Source of the DNA: Mycolicibacterium fallax
GTDB taxonomy: Bacteria > Actinomycetota > Actinomycetes > Mycobacteriales > Mycobacteriaceae
DNA length: 64,000 nucleotides
NCBI RefSeq assembly: GCF_010726955.1
Contig: NZ_AP022603.1
Location: 1,922,001 to 1,986,000 of the forward strand
Direction: 5' to 3'
Shown: piece after piece, positions 45,272 to 54,384 of the stretch
How positions within the stretch are numbered: position 1 is the stretch's first letter
How the letters are laid out: every line of letters starts with the position of its first letter
Notes under the pieces: generated by a model
The model's input: only the letters and a program-made list of their open reading frames with translations
Database searches by the model: none
Told to the model about the DNA's origin: nothing
Position numbers and translations under genes: made by a program

Positions 45272-45829
45272 ATGTCCCGGATCAGCCGCGCCGCCGCAAC
45301 CGCGGGAAGCGCCCTGGCGACCGCCGCCGCCGGCGCACTGGCCGTCGTCGCGCTGGCCGGGCCCGCGTCGGTCCCGGCGCCGGCCTCCGCGACCGCGGCG
45401 ATCCGGCTGGTCGACAACACCGGCGCGCTGACCCCGTTCGACACCGCCGACCCCAGCGTCGGCCGGCTCGACCCGGCGCTGCTGTCGGCGATCCAGCAGG
45501 CCGCGGCCGCCGCGGCCACCGAGGGTATCGCCATGACCGTCACCTCCGGCTGGCGGACACCGGAGTTCCAGCAGCAACTGCTCGACGACGCGATCGCGAC
45601 CTACGGCAGTTACGCCGCGGCCCGCCAGTACGTGCAGACCCCCGAGCATTCCCGGCACGTCACCGGCCAGGCCGTCGACATCGGCGGCTACGGCGCGAAC
45701 CAGTGGCTGATCGACAACGGCGCCCGGTTCGGGTTGTGCCGGATCTACGCCAACGAGATGTGGCACTTTGAGCTGGCCACCGATGCCGCGGGCCGGTGCC
45801 CGGCGCTGCTGCCCAACGCTGCCGCCTGA
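45272..45829 (+). CDS. Secreted VanY-like D,D-carboxypeptidase (M15)
   Basis: The 185-residue protein has a signal peptide (about 1-42, ending near APASATA). The M15B zinc site is visible: SRHVTGQAVDIGG provides His and Asp, and EMWHFEL provides catalytic and metal ligands. TSGWRTPEFQQQL is the substrate-side block. It should trim D-Ala-D-Ala termini of peptidoglycan outside the membrane. Confidence 0.9.
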   Translation: MSRISRAAATAGSALATAAAGALAVVALAGPASVPAPASATAAIRLVDNTGALTPFDTADPSVGRLDPALLSAIQQAAAAAATEGIAMTVTSGWRTPEFQQQLLDDAIATYGSYAAARQYVQTPEHSRHVTGQAVDIGGYGANQWLIDNGARFGLCRIYANEMWHFELATDAAGRCPALLPNAAA

Positions 45830-45859
45830 CCCACCCTCGGCGGGTTAGGCTCTGGGATC

Positions 45860-46837
45860 GTGCGCGCCGTGCTGATCGTCAACCCCAACGCCACCTCCAC
45901 CACCCCGGCGGGCCGCGACCTGCTCGCGCATGCGCTGGAGAGCCGGACGCGGCTGACCGTCGCCCACACCGGCCACCGTGGCCACGCCATCGAGATCGCC
46001 CAGCAGGCCGTCGAGGACAACATCGACGTGGTCATCGCGCACGGCGGCGACGGCACCGTCAACGAGGTGGTCAACGGCCTGCTCGGCAAGCCGGGCCGGC
46101 TGCCGCTGGGCCAGCTGCCCGCCGTCGCGGTGGTCCCGGGCGGCTCGGCCAACGTGTTCGCCCGCTCGCTGGGCATCCCGGCAGATCCCGTCGAGGCGAC
46201 CAACCTGCTCGTCGACCTGATCGACGCGCACGTCGCCGCCGGCGGCGGGGACTGGCGCCGGGTCGGCCTCATGGACTGCGGGGAGCGCTGGGGGGTGTTC
46301 ACCGCCGGGATGGGCGTGGACGGCGAGATCGTCGCGGCCGTCGAGGCGCACCGCAAGGACCGCCAGAAGGGGGTCAGCGCGGGCCGCTACATCCGCGTCG
46401 CGGTGCCCGCCCTGCTGCGCAGCACCCGTCGGGAACCGCAGTTGACCCTGCATTTGCCGGACCGCGAGCCGATCAGCGGCGTGCACTTCGCGTTCGTGTC
46501 CAACTCCAGCCCGTGGACGTTTGCCAACGCCCGGCCGATCTACACCAACCCGGACTGCCGGTTCGAGACCGGGCTGGGAGTGTTCGCGACGACCAGCATG
46601 AGCGCGTGGCGCAATCTGTGGCTGGCCAGGCGGATGTGGTCGAAGCGGGCGGACATCAAGGGCCCGCACCTGATTCGCGACGACGACGTCGCCTCGGTGA
46701 AGATCACCGCCGCCACCCCGATCGCCGCCCAGATCGACGGTGATTACATCGGCGAACGCGAATCCATGACCTTCGTCTCGGTGCCCCGGGCCCTGAGTGT
46801 GGTGGCACCGCCGCCGCAGCCGACCGACCAGCGCTGA
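45860..46837 (+). CDS. Diacylglycerol/sphingosine kinase-family protein
   Basis: The 325-residue protein corresponds to Rv3218. It shows the lipid-kinase nucleotide motif VIAHGGDGTVNEVVNGL and PGGSANVFARSLGI. NPNATSTTP at the N-terminus is the usual first strand of the DAGK_cat fold. It probably phosphorylates a lipid substrate at the membrane. GTG 45860 is the only supported start. Confidence 0.88.
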   Translation: MRAVLIVNPNATSTTPAGRDLLAHALESRTRLTVAHTGHRGHAIEIAQQAVEDNIDVVIAHGGDGTVNEVVNGLLGKPGRLPLGQLPAVAVVPGGSANVFARSLGIPADPVEATNLLVDLIDAHVAAGGGDWRRVGLMDCGERWGVFTAGMGVDGEIVAAVEAHRKDRQKGVSAGRYIRVAVPALLRSTRREPQLTLHLPDREPISGVHFAFVSNSSPWTFANARPIYTNPDCRFETGLGVFATTSMSAWRNLWLARRMWSKRADIKGPHLIRDDDVASVKITAATPIAAQIDGDYIGERESMTFVSVPRALSVVAPPPQPTDQR

Positions 46838-46865
46838 TGTTCGCGCTGCCGTAGATTTCAGGCGC

Positions 46866-46899
46866 AGCTGGGTTGATATTAGCCCAGTCAACCAGCCAC
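46866..46899. other. Inverted repeat after the lipid kinase gene
   Basis: GGTTGA and TCAACC flank an 11-base loop, extended imperfectly by GCTG and CAGC. It lacks a T-run, so it may be a weak terminator for the lipid kinase gene or an operator of whiB1. Confidence 0.4.
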
Positions 46900-46918
46900 G
46901 CCGGTCACCCCCCGGCCT

Positions 46919-46979
46919 AGTGACATCCCCCACTTGTTAACTGAGTCCTATTGACATCTGTTCATGCTCTGGAACGATC
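46919..46979 (+). promoter_or_regulatory. whiB1 promoter with CRP-type site
   Basis: AGTGACATCCCCCACT (46919-46934) closely matches the mycobacterial CRP site known ahead of whiB1. A -35 TTGACA (46951-46956) and a weak -10 AACGAT (46973-46978) follow. The CRP site lies just upstream of -35, suitable for activation. Confidence 0.65.
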
Positions 46980-47070
46980 AGATGCAACGGCGCGGAAACA
47001 TTTAGCTGCGCGAGTTAACAGCAACACTAATTGGCGGGCATATCCGCACGCCCAGATAGGAGTTAAGGCC

Positions 47071-47325
47071 ATGGATTGGCGGCATAAGGCAGTCTGTCGT
47101 GACGAGGATCCGGAACTGTTCTTCCCGGTGGGGAACAGCGGGCCGGCGCTCGCCCAGATCGCCGACGCGAAGCTGGTCTGCAACCGCTGCCCGGTGACCA
47201 CCGAGTGCCTGACCTGGGCGCTGGAGTCCGGCCAGGACGCCGGGGTGTGGGGCGGCATGAGCGAGGACGAGCGTCGCGCGCTCAAGCGTCGCAATGCCCG
47301 CACCAAGGCGCGCACCGGCGTGTAG
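47071..47325 (+). CDS. whiB1: WhiB1 iron-sulfur transcription factor
   Basis: The 84-residue protein has Cys9, Cys37, Cys40 and Cys46 as [4Fe-4S] ligands, the GVWGG turn and a basic tail (RALKRRNARTKARTG) for DNA binding. WhiB1 is essential in M. tuberculosis and responds to nitric oxide through its cluster while binding sigma-A. AGGAG precedes ATG 47071. The gene has a CRP-type site upstream and a strong terminator downstream. Confidence 0.97.
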   Translation: MDWRHKAVCRDEDPELFFPVGNSGPALAQIADAKLVCNRCPVTTECLTWALESGQDAGVWGGMSEDERRALKRRNARTKARTGV

Positions 47326-47344
47326 CGAACTCCCCATTCCACCG

Positions 47345-47383
47345 CGATGGCCTCGGCAATTTGCCGGGGCCATCGTTTTTGTT
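47345..47383 (+). terminator. whiB1 terminator
   Basis: CGATGGCC(TC)GGCAA pairs with TTGCC(GG)GGCCATCG, followed by GTTTTTGTTT. It lies 20 bases after the whiB1 stop and just before the convergent pdtaS end. Confidence 0.9.
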
Positions 47384-47388
47384 TGCCG

Positions 47389-48879
47389 CTATTGACCCAA
47401 TCGGGCGCGCCGGCCCAGCGGAACGCTCAGCAGCACGTCGGTGCCGCCCTCGGCGACCTCGCGCACGCTCAGCGTGCCGCCGAGCTCGGCGGAGACCAGG
47501 GTCTGCACGATCTGCAGCCCGAGCCGGTCGGACTTCTCCAGGCTGAACCCGTCCGGGATGCCGCGGCCGTCGTCGCGGACCACCACGTCCAGCGAGCGCG
47601 CCGAGCGCTCGGAACGGATGGTGACGGTGCCGACCCGGTCGTCGGGGCCGTAGGCGTGCTCGATGGCGTTCTGCACCAGTTCGGTGATCACCATCACCAG
47701 CGCGGTCGCCCGGTCCGCGTCGAGCACCCCGAGGGAGCCCTCCCGGTTGATCCGGATCGGCCGGTCGACGGAGGCCACGTCGTTCATCATCGGCAGGATC
47801 CGGTCGACGACGTCATCAAGGTTGACCTCCTCGTCGACCGACATCGACAGCGCCTCATGCACCTGGGCGATAGAGGCGACCCGGCGCACCGATTCCATCA
47901 GCGCCTCGCGGCCCTCGGCGTTGTTGGTGCGACGGGCCTGCAACCGCAGCAGCGCGGCGACGGTCTGCAGGTTGTTCTTCACCCGGTGGTGAATCTCCCG
48001 GATGGTGGCGTCCTTGCTCAGCAGCGCCCGGTCGCGACGCTTGATCTCGGTGACGTCGCGGATCAGCACCGCCGCTCCGACCGCCGCGCCGTGCAGCACC
48101 AGCGGCATGGTCCGCAGCAGCACGGTGGCCCCGCCGGCATCGACCTCCATCCGCATGCTCGCCCCGCCGGAGATCGAATCGCGGATGTGCGCGGCCAACT
48201 CCTGGGCCTCGAACGGGTCGGAGATCACCGGCCGGGTGATGGCCAGCAGGTTCTGCCCCTCCAACTCCAGCGCCAGCCCCATCCGGTGAAACGCCGACAG
48301 CGCGTTGGGGCTGGCGAACTCGATGTTGCCGTCGACGTCGAGGCGGAGGAAGCCGTCGCCCACCCGCGGCGAGGACCGCGACATGGACAGGTCCCCGACG
48401 TTGGGGAAGGTGCCCTCCGAGAGCATGTCGATCAGGTCGTCGGCGCAAGCCAGGTAGGCCCGCTCCAGCGGAGAGGAGACCCGGCGGGCGGCCAGCGCGG
48501 TGCGATGGGTCAGCACGGCGACGACGGCGTCGTCGTAGCGGACCGGGACCGCCTGGACGTCCAGGCCGGTGCGGCCGGCGTCGGCGCCGTCGGGCTCGCG
48601 CACGATGGCGCCGGTCGCGAAGGCCTCGCTGACCAGCGGCAGCTCCGCGGCGGTGGCGACCGAGCCGACCGCATCGCTGAGCAGCACGGTGGAGGCGGTG
48701 TTGGGCCGGACCTGCGCGACGCACACCAGCGGGCCGTCGTCGCGGCGCACCCACATCAGGTAGTCGGCGAAGGACAGGTCGGCCAGGATCTGCCACTCCC
48801 CGACCAGGGTGTGCAGGTGATCGACCGCGCTGCCCGGCAGGACGGTGTGCTCGGCGAGCAGGTCACCGAGGGTGGACAC
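47389..48879 (-). CDS. pdtaS: Sensor histidine kinase PdtaS
   Basis: The 496-residue cytosolic kinase corresponds to Rv3220c. An N-terminal GAF-like domain (about 1-150) and a PAS domain (about 170-285) precede the HisKA_2 block EIHHRVKNNLQTVAALLRLQ (His297-298) and an HWE/HATPase region (ELVQNAIEHAYG, DDGRGIPDG). Its partner PdtaR is an RNA-binding antiterminator encoded elsewhere. GTG 48879 is used. It lies two bases after the biotinyl protein gene, so they are cotranscribed. Confidence 0.94.
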   Translation of the reverse strand: MSTLGDLLAEHTVLPGSAVDHLHTLVGEWQILADLSFADYLMWVRRDDGPLVCVAQVRPNTASTVLLSDAVGSVATAAELPLVSEAFATGAIVREPDGADAGRTGLDVQAVPVRYDDAVVAVLTHRTALAARRVSSPLERAYLACADDLIDMLSEGTFPNVGDLSMSRSSPRVGDGFLRLDVDGNIEFASPNALSAFHRMGLALELEGQNLLAITRPVISDPFEAQELAAHIRDSISGGASMRMEVDAGGATVLLRTMPLVLHGAAVGAAVLIRDVTEIKRRDRALLSKDATIREIHHRVKNNLQTVAALLRLQARRTNNAEGREALMESVRRVASIAQVHEALSMSVDEEVNLDDVVDRILPMMNDVASVDRPIRINREGSLGVLDADRATALVMVITELVQNAIEHAYGPDDRVGTVTIRSERSARSLDVVVRDDGRGIPDGFSLEKSDRLGLQIVQTLVSAELGGTLSVREVAEGGTDVLLSVPLGRRARLGQ

Positions 48880-48881
48880 CG

Positions 48882-49097
48882 CTAGTCGATGACGGCGATG
48901 AGGTGACCGGCCTGAATCTGGTCACCCGCGGCGACGTGCACCGCCGTCACCGTGCCGGCGACCTCGGCGAGCACCGGGATCTCCATCTTCATCGACTCCA
49001 GCAGCACCAGGGTGTCGCCGGTATTGACCGGGTCGCCCTCGCGGACCAGCACTTCAAGCACGGTTGCCACGATCTCGGCGAGCACGTCCTCGGCCAT
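48882..49097 (-). CDS. Biotinylated carrier protein TB7.3
   Basis: The 71-residue single biotinyl/lipoyl domain has the biotin motif ESMKME with Lys37. It corresponds to Rv3221c (TB7.3), a small biotin carboxyl carrier-like protein. No carboxylase gene is adjacent, so its partner enzyme is elsewhere or unknown. Confidence 0.93.
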   Translation of the reverse strand: MAEDVLAEIVATVLEVLVREGDPVNTGDTLVLLESMKMEIPVLAEVAGTVTAVHVAAGDQIQAGHLIAVID

Positions 49098-49269
49098 CGT
49101 CACCTCACTCCTCATACATCGCACGACGTCGCATCTATGGAACCACAGGCACCGGGATTTCCGGGCGGTGGCAGGCACATGAGACAATGGGCGACGACGT
49201 CCCCCGGCTGTTTTCCGAAACCGCGCCGGAGGCGGACCGCACCCAGCGACCAACCTATGGAGGTTCACC

Positions 49270-49359
49270 ATGGCCAAGCGTGGCCGTAAGAAGCGCGACC
49301 GCAAGCACAGCAAGGCCAACCACGGCAAGCGCCCCAACTGCGGGTCGAAGTCCGTCTAG
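49270..49359 (+). CDS. Ribosomal protein bL37
   Basis: A 29-residue, very basic protein starts MAKRGRKKRDRKHSKANHGK. It matches the small 50S protein bL37 seen in mycobacterial ribosome structures near the peptidyl-transferase side. It carries a short extra tail (PNCGSKSV) compared with the 24-residue M. smegmatis form as I recall it. GGAGG precedes the ATG, and a strong terminator follows. It is easily missed by automatic annotation. Confidence 0.9.
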   Translation: MAKRGRKKRDRKHSKANHGKRPNCGSKSV

Positions 49360-49385
49360 AGCTCTACCGGGGCCGATGTCCCCGC

Positions 49386-49424
49386 AAATCCGCCCGAGCG
49401 CAGTGCGCCCGGGCGGATTTTTTG
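49386..49424 (+). terminator. bL37 terminator
   Basis: AATCCGCCCG pairs with CGGGCGGATT around a G-C-rich inner loop, followed by TTTTTT. It starts 26 bases after the bL37 stop. Confidence 0.93.
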
Positions 49425-49441
49425 TGCTCCGGTCCGGCCGG

Positions 49442-51634
49442 TCAGGCGGCCAGCTCCGCCGCGGGGTCGGCGGCAGCGGGGTCGGCCGCGCCGCGGTTGG
49501 CGCCGCCGTTGTCGAACAGCCTGCCCTCATCTGCCGCGGCCGCCTGCAGCTGCGGGATGGTCAGCTCGCCCCACTCGTCGACCCGGCCGGTCGGGTTGCC
49601 CAGCCAGGGCACCACACCCGGGTCGGGGCTGACCCCCAGGTGGTGGGCCTGCACGGCCGGCAGGTGGTACTGGAAGAAGTTGACGGCCACGTCGATGATC
49701 ACCACCGGAAGGAACAGCGGGCTGCGATCGAGCAGCGCGGCGGCGTTGATCATCGGGTAGGCCGCCTCCTGGTCGCCGATCATCACGATGTTGCCGTAGT
49801 GCGGCTTGTTGCTGCCGCCGGGCATGATCCGCATGATCGGTCCGAGCCCGGGCACGTCGGAGGAGAAGTAGGCGGCGGCGTCGCCGTAGGTCAGCACGTT
49901 GACGAAGTTGGAGTCGGCGCCGTTGTTGTTGCCGGGGTTGACGGTGTTGAGTCCCGGGCCCTCGAACCCGATGCCGCCCAGGCCGGTGTTCTGCGCGACG
50001 TACTGGGCCTCCCAGGCGCCCAGCGAGTGCCCGGTGACGAAGATGTCCTCGTCGGCGTAGCCCTGCTTGTGCGCCTCCGCCTGGACCTGCTGGGCGAAGT
50101 CCAGCGAGTCGTGGAACGCCCACGGGGTGGTGCGGGTGGCGATCACCTGCACGTCGGCGAGGATCTGGGTCACCGCGATCACCGGGTTCACCAGCAGGTT
50201 GGTCCCGCCGGTGGTGCCCGAGTAGGCGATGATGACCTGCCCCTCCGGGGTCACCCACGCCGTGCCGGACATGCCCGAGAGGGTGTTGGTGGACTGCATC
50301 TGCTGCCCGTCGACCACGAACGGCTTCAGGTCGCCGGGCTGGCCGCCCAGCACGTACTTGGCGCTCGAGGCGTTCAGGAACTGCGCGACGGTGGGGGTCT
50401 TGGTGGTGCAGGTGTTGTGCTCGGAGCAGGTGTAGCCCAGCGACGTGGTGGTGGGCTGCTCGGCCGGGGTCCGGCTCAGCCCGAGGAGGTCCTCCACCTC
50501 GCGGAACACCGCGAAGATGGCCTGGTCGATCGGGCTCCAGTCAAACGGGCTGCGCGGGCCGTTCTCGGACACCGTGAGGTCCAGGACCTGCAGCACGGTG
50601 TTGATCAGCCGGGCCGGGGCCTGGGCCAGTTTCGCGATCTTCGACAGCGGCTGCGGCTCCGGGATGTCCTCGACGGCGGGGTCGGGGGCCACGGCCGGGT
50701 CCGGCACCACGGCCAGCGCCGGGCGGGGCGAGTCCACGACCTGCGGGCGGTCCAGCACCTCGCGCAGCGGGCGGGGCACCAGCTCAAGCAGCGGGCGCGG
50801 GCCGGCCTGCCGGTCGGCGGCGAGCTCCCGCGGCTCGGACAGGTTGGAAAGACGCGGCGCGTCCGCGGCCAGTTCCCGCGGCAGTGCGGCCAGCTCGCGG
50901 GGCAGCGCCGCCAGCTCCCGCGGCAGGGCCGCCAGCTCGCGCGGCAGGTCGGCTGCCTCCGAGACCAGCCGCAGCAGCCTGCCCTGCGCCGGTCCGGTCA
51001 GCGGCCGGTCCGGGTTCTCGGTCGGTGCCGCGCCGTCGGCAGCAGCGCCGTCGGTAACAGCGCCGCCGGCAGCCGGCTCGTCGGTACCGGGCCGGGGCAC
51101 CAACGCCGCGGCGACCCGGTCCAGCGGCCCCGTGACGGCGGCGACCAGATCGGTGACGGCCGGCGGCCGGAACGCCACACCGGGCCGGTCCGAGGATTGC
51201 CCGGCGGCGGTGGGCTTGGCCTCGGCCGGATCGGCCTGCACCCGCGCCCGGATCTGCTTCAAGCGCGACAGCGGATCGCGCGGCCGGTTGTCCTCGCGCG
51301 AGCCGAATCTGCTCGAGGTGGTGGACTTCCGTTCGGAGCGGTCGCGCCGCGGCGCCGTCGACCCGGGCGCCGTCCGCTCAGCTGTCGTATCCTCAGACGA
51401 CGCCTCGCGCGCCGACGAGCCGGGTGCCGTCGACCCGGACCCCATCGAACCGGACTTGCTGTCCGGTCCGTCTGAGCGGTCCTGGGTCGCCGCGGGCCGG
51501 GCCGGCCCACCGCCGTCGCCGGCGGCGTCATCGGCCCAGGCGACCGGGGACGCGCCGGTCAGCGCGATCCCCACCCCCAGGGCCACCGCCACCAATCCGT
51601 ACCGACCGGACGTGCGCCAACCACCATGCTGCAT
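49442..51634 (-). CDS. Secreted alpha/beta hydrolase with long low-complexity region
   Basis: The product has about 730 residues. A signal peptide (GLVAVALGVGIALTG, cleavage near AWADD) is followed by about 350 disordered residues rich in Arg, Ser, Pro and Ala, including four ALPRELA repeats. The C-terminal 330 residues are a lipase-like hydrolase with the nucleophile elbow GHSLG and a late LPAVQAHHLG. Four Cys residues around CSEHNTCTT may form disulfides. It resembles mycobacterial secreted lipase-like proteins of unknown substrate. ATG 51634 has GAGGAG upstream. It is inserted here relative to M. tuberculosis. Confidence 0.78.
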   Translation of the reverse strand: MQHGGWRTSGRYGLVAVALGVGIALTGASPVAWADDAAGDGGGPARPAATQDRSDGPDSKSGSMGSGSTAPGSSAREASSEDTTAERTAPGSTAPRRDRSERKSTTSSRFGSREDNRPRDPLSRLKQIRARVQADPAEAKPTAAGQSSDRPGVAFRPPAVTDLVAAVTGPLDRVAAALVPRPGTDEPAAGGAVTDGAAADGAAPTENPDRPLTGPAQGRLLRLVSEAADLPRELAALPRELAALPRELAALPRELAADAPRLSNLSEPRELAADRQAGPRPLLELVPRPLREVLDRPQVVDSPRPALAVVPDPAVAPDPAVEDIPEPQPLSKIAKLAQAPARLINTVLQVLDLTVSENGPRSPFDWSPIDQAIFAVFREVEDLLGLSRTPAEQPTTTSLGYTCSEHNTCTTKTPTVAQFLNASSAKYVLGGQPGDLKPFVVDGQQMQSTNTLSGMSGTAWVTPEGQVIIAYSGTTGGTNLLVNPVIAVTQILADVQVIATRTTPWAFHDSLDFAQQVQAEAHKQGYADEDIFVTGHSLGAWEAQYVAQNTGLGGIGFEGPGLNTVNPGNNNGADSNFVNVLTYGDAAAYFSSDVPGLGPIMRIMPGGSNKPHYGNIVMIGDQEAAYPMINAAALLDRSPLFLPVVIIDVAVNFFQYHLPAVQAHHLGVSPDPGVVPWLGNPTGRVDEWGELTIPQLQAAAADEGRLFDNGGANRGAADPAAADPAAELAA
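50868..50951 (-). repeat. Four 21-bp in-frame repeats in hydrolase gene
   Basis: Four consecutive 21-bp units (50868, 50889, 50910, 50931) encode seven-residue repeats of ALPRELA type. They could vary in copy number among strains. Confidence 0.85.
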
Positions 51635-51667
51635 GGGTTCCCCGTGCTTTCTCCTCGTCGATCCCAC

Positions 51668-51708
51668 GGACCGACAAGGAGGTCGTCGATCGATGGACCG
51701 ACAAGGAG
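51668..51708. repeat. 14-bp direct repeat upstream of hydrolase gene
   Basis: GGACCGACAAGGAG occurs at 51668-51681 and again at 51695-51708, 27 bp apart, between the hydrolase start and the rshA stop. It may be a regulator-binding pair. Confidence 0.6.
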
Positions 51709-51780
51709 ACTGCCACCGATCGTTGGCGCCCCGGTGGCAAATGGCGCAAACTCACCGCGGCCGCCCGATGGCGGTGAGAC

Positions 51781-52098
51781 TCAGAACAGGCCGGTTTCCC
51801 GCACGATGGTGGTGCGGCTGATCTCAATGCGCAGCCGGGCCCGCAGCGTCTCGGGCGCCTTCTCCCCCGCGCACTTGACCGCGATGAGCTTCTTGACCCG
51901 TTCCTCCACGCCGTACTGGCGCAGGCAGGCCGGGCATTCGTCGAGGTGGTGCCGCAGCTTCTCCCGGGTTTCCGGGGTGGTCTCGCCGTCGAGCAGCATC
52001 CACACCTCGGCCATCACCGTCGAGCAGTCCTGGTGGTCGGGATCGATCGGGCCGATCGGCACCTGGCAGCCGCGCTCCAGTTCGTTGTCATCGGTCAC
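51781..52098 (-). CDS. rshA: Anti-sigma factor RshA
   Basis: The 105-residue zinc-binding anti-sigma factor has the HxxxCxxC motif [12 protein letters not shown] (near 49-60) and an upstream Cys in [11 protein letters not shown]. It binds SigH under reducing conditions and releases it when its cysteines are oxidised. GTG 52098 overlaps the sigH stop as GTGA, the normal sigma/anti-sigma coupling. Confidence 0.95.
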   Translation of the reverse strand: MTDDNELERGCQVPIGPIDPDHQDCSTVMAEVWMLLDGETTPETREKLRHHLDECPACLRQYGVEERVKKLIAVKCAGEKAPETLRARLRIEISRTTIVRETGLF

Positions 52099-52757
52099 GA
52101 TGACACCTCCTCGGCCGCGGCGGCCGGTTGGCCGCGCAGGAATCCCCGGTCCTTGGCGACGTCGGCGAGCAGTTCACGCAGTTGACGACGGCCCCGGTGC
52201 AGCCGGGACATCACCGTCCCGATCGGCGTATCCATGATCTCGGCGATCTCCTTGTACGGGAAACCTTCGACGTCGGCGTAGTACACCGCCATCCGGAATT
52301 CTTCGGGCAGCTGCTGCAGCGCCTCTTTGATCTCGCTGTCGGGCAGCGCTTCGAGGGCCTCGACCTCCGCCGAGCGCAGCCCGGTCGAGGTGTGCCCGGC
52401 GGTCGCCGCGAGCTGCCAGTCGGTGATCTCGTCGGTGGGGTATTCGGCCGGCTGCCGCTGCTTCTTGCGGTAGCCGTTGATGTAGGTGTTGGTCATGATC
52501 CGGTACAGCCAGGCCTTGAGATTGGTGCCGGCGCGGAAGGACCGGAACCCGGCGAAGGCCTTGACCATGGTTTCCTGCACCAGGTCCTCGGCGTCGGCGG
52601 GATTGCGGGTCATCCGCAGCGCGGCGCCGTAGAGCTGGTCGACCAGCGGGATCGCGTCGTTTTCGAATCGGGCGGTGAGCTGCTCGTCGGTCTCCTCGAC
52701 CGGCTCGGCATCCACCGCCCGCTCGTCGGTTGTGGCCTCGTCCTCGGTTTCGCTCAT
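52095..52757 (-). CDS. sigH: ECF sigma factor SigH
   Basis: The 220-residue sigma factor has region 2 ([20 protein letters not shown], then [17 protein letters not shown]) and region 4 ([20 protein letters not shown], then [15 protein letters not shown]). SigH directs thioredoxin, heat and oxidative-stress genes. ATG 52757 is used; SigH of M. tuberculosis has a longer N-terminal tail, and longer in-frame starts cannot be excluded. A SigH-type promoter lies about 215 bases upstream, so the gene probably controls itself. Confidence 0.95.
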   Translation of the reverse strand: MSETEDEATTDERAVDAEPVEETDEQLTARFENDAIPLVDQLYGAALRMTRNPADAEDLVQETMVKAFAGFRSFRAGTNLKAWLYRIMTNTYINGYRKKQRQPAEYPTDEITDWQLAATAGHTSTGLRSAEVEALEALPDSEIKEALQQLPEEFRMAVYYADVEGFPYKEIAEIMDTPIGTVMSRLHRGRRQLRELLADVAKDRGFLRGQPAAAAEEVSS

Positions 52758-52973
52758 CCTGGTTGACCTTAGACCGTCGCCGCCGCGGTGGCCTGCCCGC
52801 GAGCCCGGACCGGCCAGTACCCGGGTGCTCGGACCCGCGGCGGGCAGCGAAACCGGGGTCGCCGACGAGGCCCGGACCCGTTCCGGGGCGCGGGTCCGGT
52901 CCATGCACAGCGCGGCCACCGCATCCCCTTTCCACCGGTCTGCGCCCGTTGCGGTCTGCACCGGGTCTGCCTG

Positions 52974-53003
52974 AACAACGAGTTTTGTCGGCCGAGTATT
53001 TCC
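52974..53003 (-). promoter_or_regulatory. SigH-type autoregulatory promoter
   Basis: On the minus strand GGAAATA (53003 to 52997) is followed after 16 bases by CGTTGTT (52980 to 52974). This fits the SigH/SigR consensus GGAA(T/C) then GTT. It points to sigH and leaves a leader of about 210 nt. The divergent ybaK start lies 22 bp away. Confidence 0.75.
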
Positions 53004-53024
53004 GGCGACGTCTACCCTCGACCC

Positions 53025-53513
53025 GTGGCGAAGGCGGCGACCCCGGCGATCGCGGCGCTGGTGGCCGCCGGCGCCGACCACCAAGTTCTGCAGTATCACC
53101 ACGATCCCCGCAGTCACGACTTCGGCGCTGAGGCCGTCGCGGCCCTGACCGGCGCGCAGCTGGTGGCCGGGCAGATCCTCAAGACGCTGGTGCTGGCGCT
53201 GCCCGCCGGGCTGGCGGTGGCGGTGCTGCCGGTGCCGGCGAAGTTGTCGCTGAAGGCGGCCGCCGCCGCGCTGGGGGTGCCGAAGGTCGCGATGGCCGAC
53301 CCGGCCGACGCGCAGCGCTCCTCCGGGTACGTGCTGGGCGGCATCTCGCCGCTGGGCCAGCGCCGCCGACTGCCGACGGTGCTCGACCGCGGCGCGCTGG
53401 ACTTCGATCGGGTGCTGGTCAGCGCGGGCAAGCGGGGCCTGTCGCTGGCGGTGGCGCCGCAGGATCTGGTGCTGCTGACCGATGCGGTGGTGGCCGACCT
53501 CTGCGCGCAATAG
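53025..53513 (+). CDS. YbaK/EbsC-type aminoacyl-tRNA deacylase
   Basis: The 162-residue protein has the YbaK fold with conserved Lys in [10 protein letters not shown] and the glycine region [20 protein letters not shown]. It should hydrolyse mischarged Cys-tRNA(Pro). GTG 53025 is used. It is next to the SigH promoter region on the opposite strand and precedes the SDR gene by ten bases. It corresponds to the Rv3224A/B position, where M. tuberculosis has split frames. Confidence 0.87.
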   Translation: MAKAATPAIAALVAAGADHQVLQYHHDPRSHDFGAEAVAALTGAQLVAGQILKTLVLALPAGLAVAVLPVPAKLSLKAAAAALGVPKVAMADPADAQRSSGYVLGGISPLGQRRRLPTVLDRGALDFDRVLVSAGKRGLSLAVAPQDLVLLTDAVVADLCAQ

Positions 53514-53523
53514 AGTCGAGGCC

Positions 53524-54384
53524 ATGTCCTCGAGTGCAGCTCCCCTGGCCGGCAAGACCCTGTTCATCTCCGGCGCGAGCCGCGGCATCGGCCTGGCGAT
53601 CGCCAAGAAGGTCGCCGCCGACGGCGCCAACATCGCCCTGGTCGCCAAGACCGCCGAACCACATCCCAAGCTCGACGGCACCGTCTACACCGCCGCCCGC
53701 GAGATCGAGCAGGCCGGCGGGCAGGCGCTGCCGATCGTCGGCGACATCCGCGACGGCGATTCGGTGGCCGCGGCGGTCGCGGCGGCCGTCGAACAGTTCG
53801 GCGGCATCGACATCTGCGTGAACAACGCCTCGGCGATCAACCTCGGCTCCATCGAGGAGGTCGGGCTCAAACGCTTCGACCTGATGAACGGCATCCAGGT
53901 GCGCGGCACCTACGCCGTCGCGCAGGCCTGCATCCCGCACATGAAGGGCCGGGAGAATCCGCACATTCTGACCCTGTCGCCGCCGATCCGGCTGGAGCCC
54001 AAGTGGCTCAAGCCGACCCCGTACATGATGGCGAAGTACGGGATGACGTTGTGCGCGTTGGGTATTGCCGAGGAGATGCGTCAGCACGGGATCGCCTCCA
54101 ACACGCTGTGGCCGCGGACCATGGTGGCCACCGCCGCGGTGCAGAACCTGCTCGGCGGCGACGAGGCGATGGCCCGGTCCCGCAAGCCGGAGGTGTACTC
54201 CGATGCGGCCTACGCGGTGCTGACCCGGCCGTCGAGCTACACCGGTAACTCGCTGCTGTGCGAGGACGTGCTGCTGGACTCCGGCGTCACCGACCTGTCG
54301 GTCTACGACTGTGTGCCCGGCTCGGATCTCGGGGTGGACCTGTGGGTGGACACGGTGAACCCGCCCGGTTACACCGCGCCGTGA
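53524..54384 (+). CDS. Short-chain dehydrogenase (HSDL2-like)
   Basis: The 286-residue oxidoreductase corresponds to Rv3224. It has [12 protein letters not shown] for NADP binding, NNAS, and the catalytic Tyr-Lys in YMMAKYG. The usual catalytic Ser is replaced in the SPPIRL region, as in HSDL2-type proteins, which act on fatty acyl substrates. The M. tuberculosis gene is reported in the SigH regulon. Its stop overlaps the methyltransferase GTG (GTGA). Confidence 0.88.
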   Translation: MSSSAAPLAGKTLFISGASRGIGLAIAKKVAADGANIALVAKTAEPHPKLDGTVYTAAREIEQAGGQALPIVGDIRDGDSVAAAVAAAVEQFGGIDICVNNASAINLGSIEEVGLKRFDLMNGIQVRGTYAVAQACIPHMKGRENPHILTLSPPIRLEPKWLKPTPYMMAKYGMTLCALGIAEEMRQHGIASNTLWPRTMVATAAVQNLLGGDEAMARSRKPEVYSDAAYAVLTRPSSYTGNSLLCEDVLLDSGVTDLSVYDCVPGSDLGVDLWVDTVNPPGYTAP

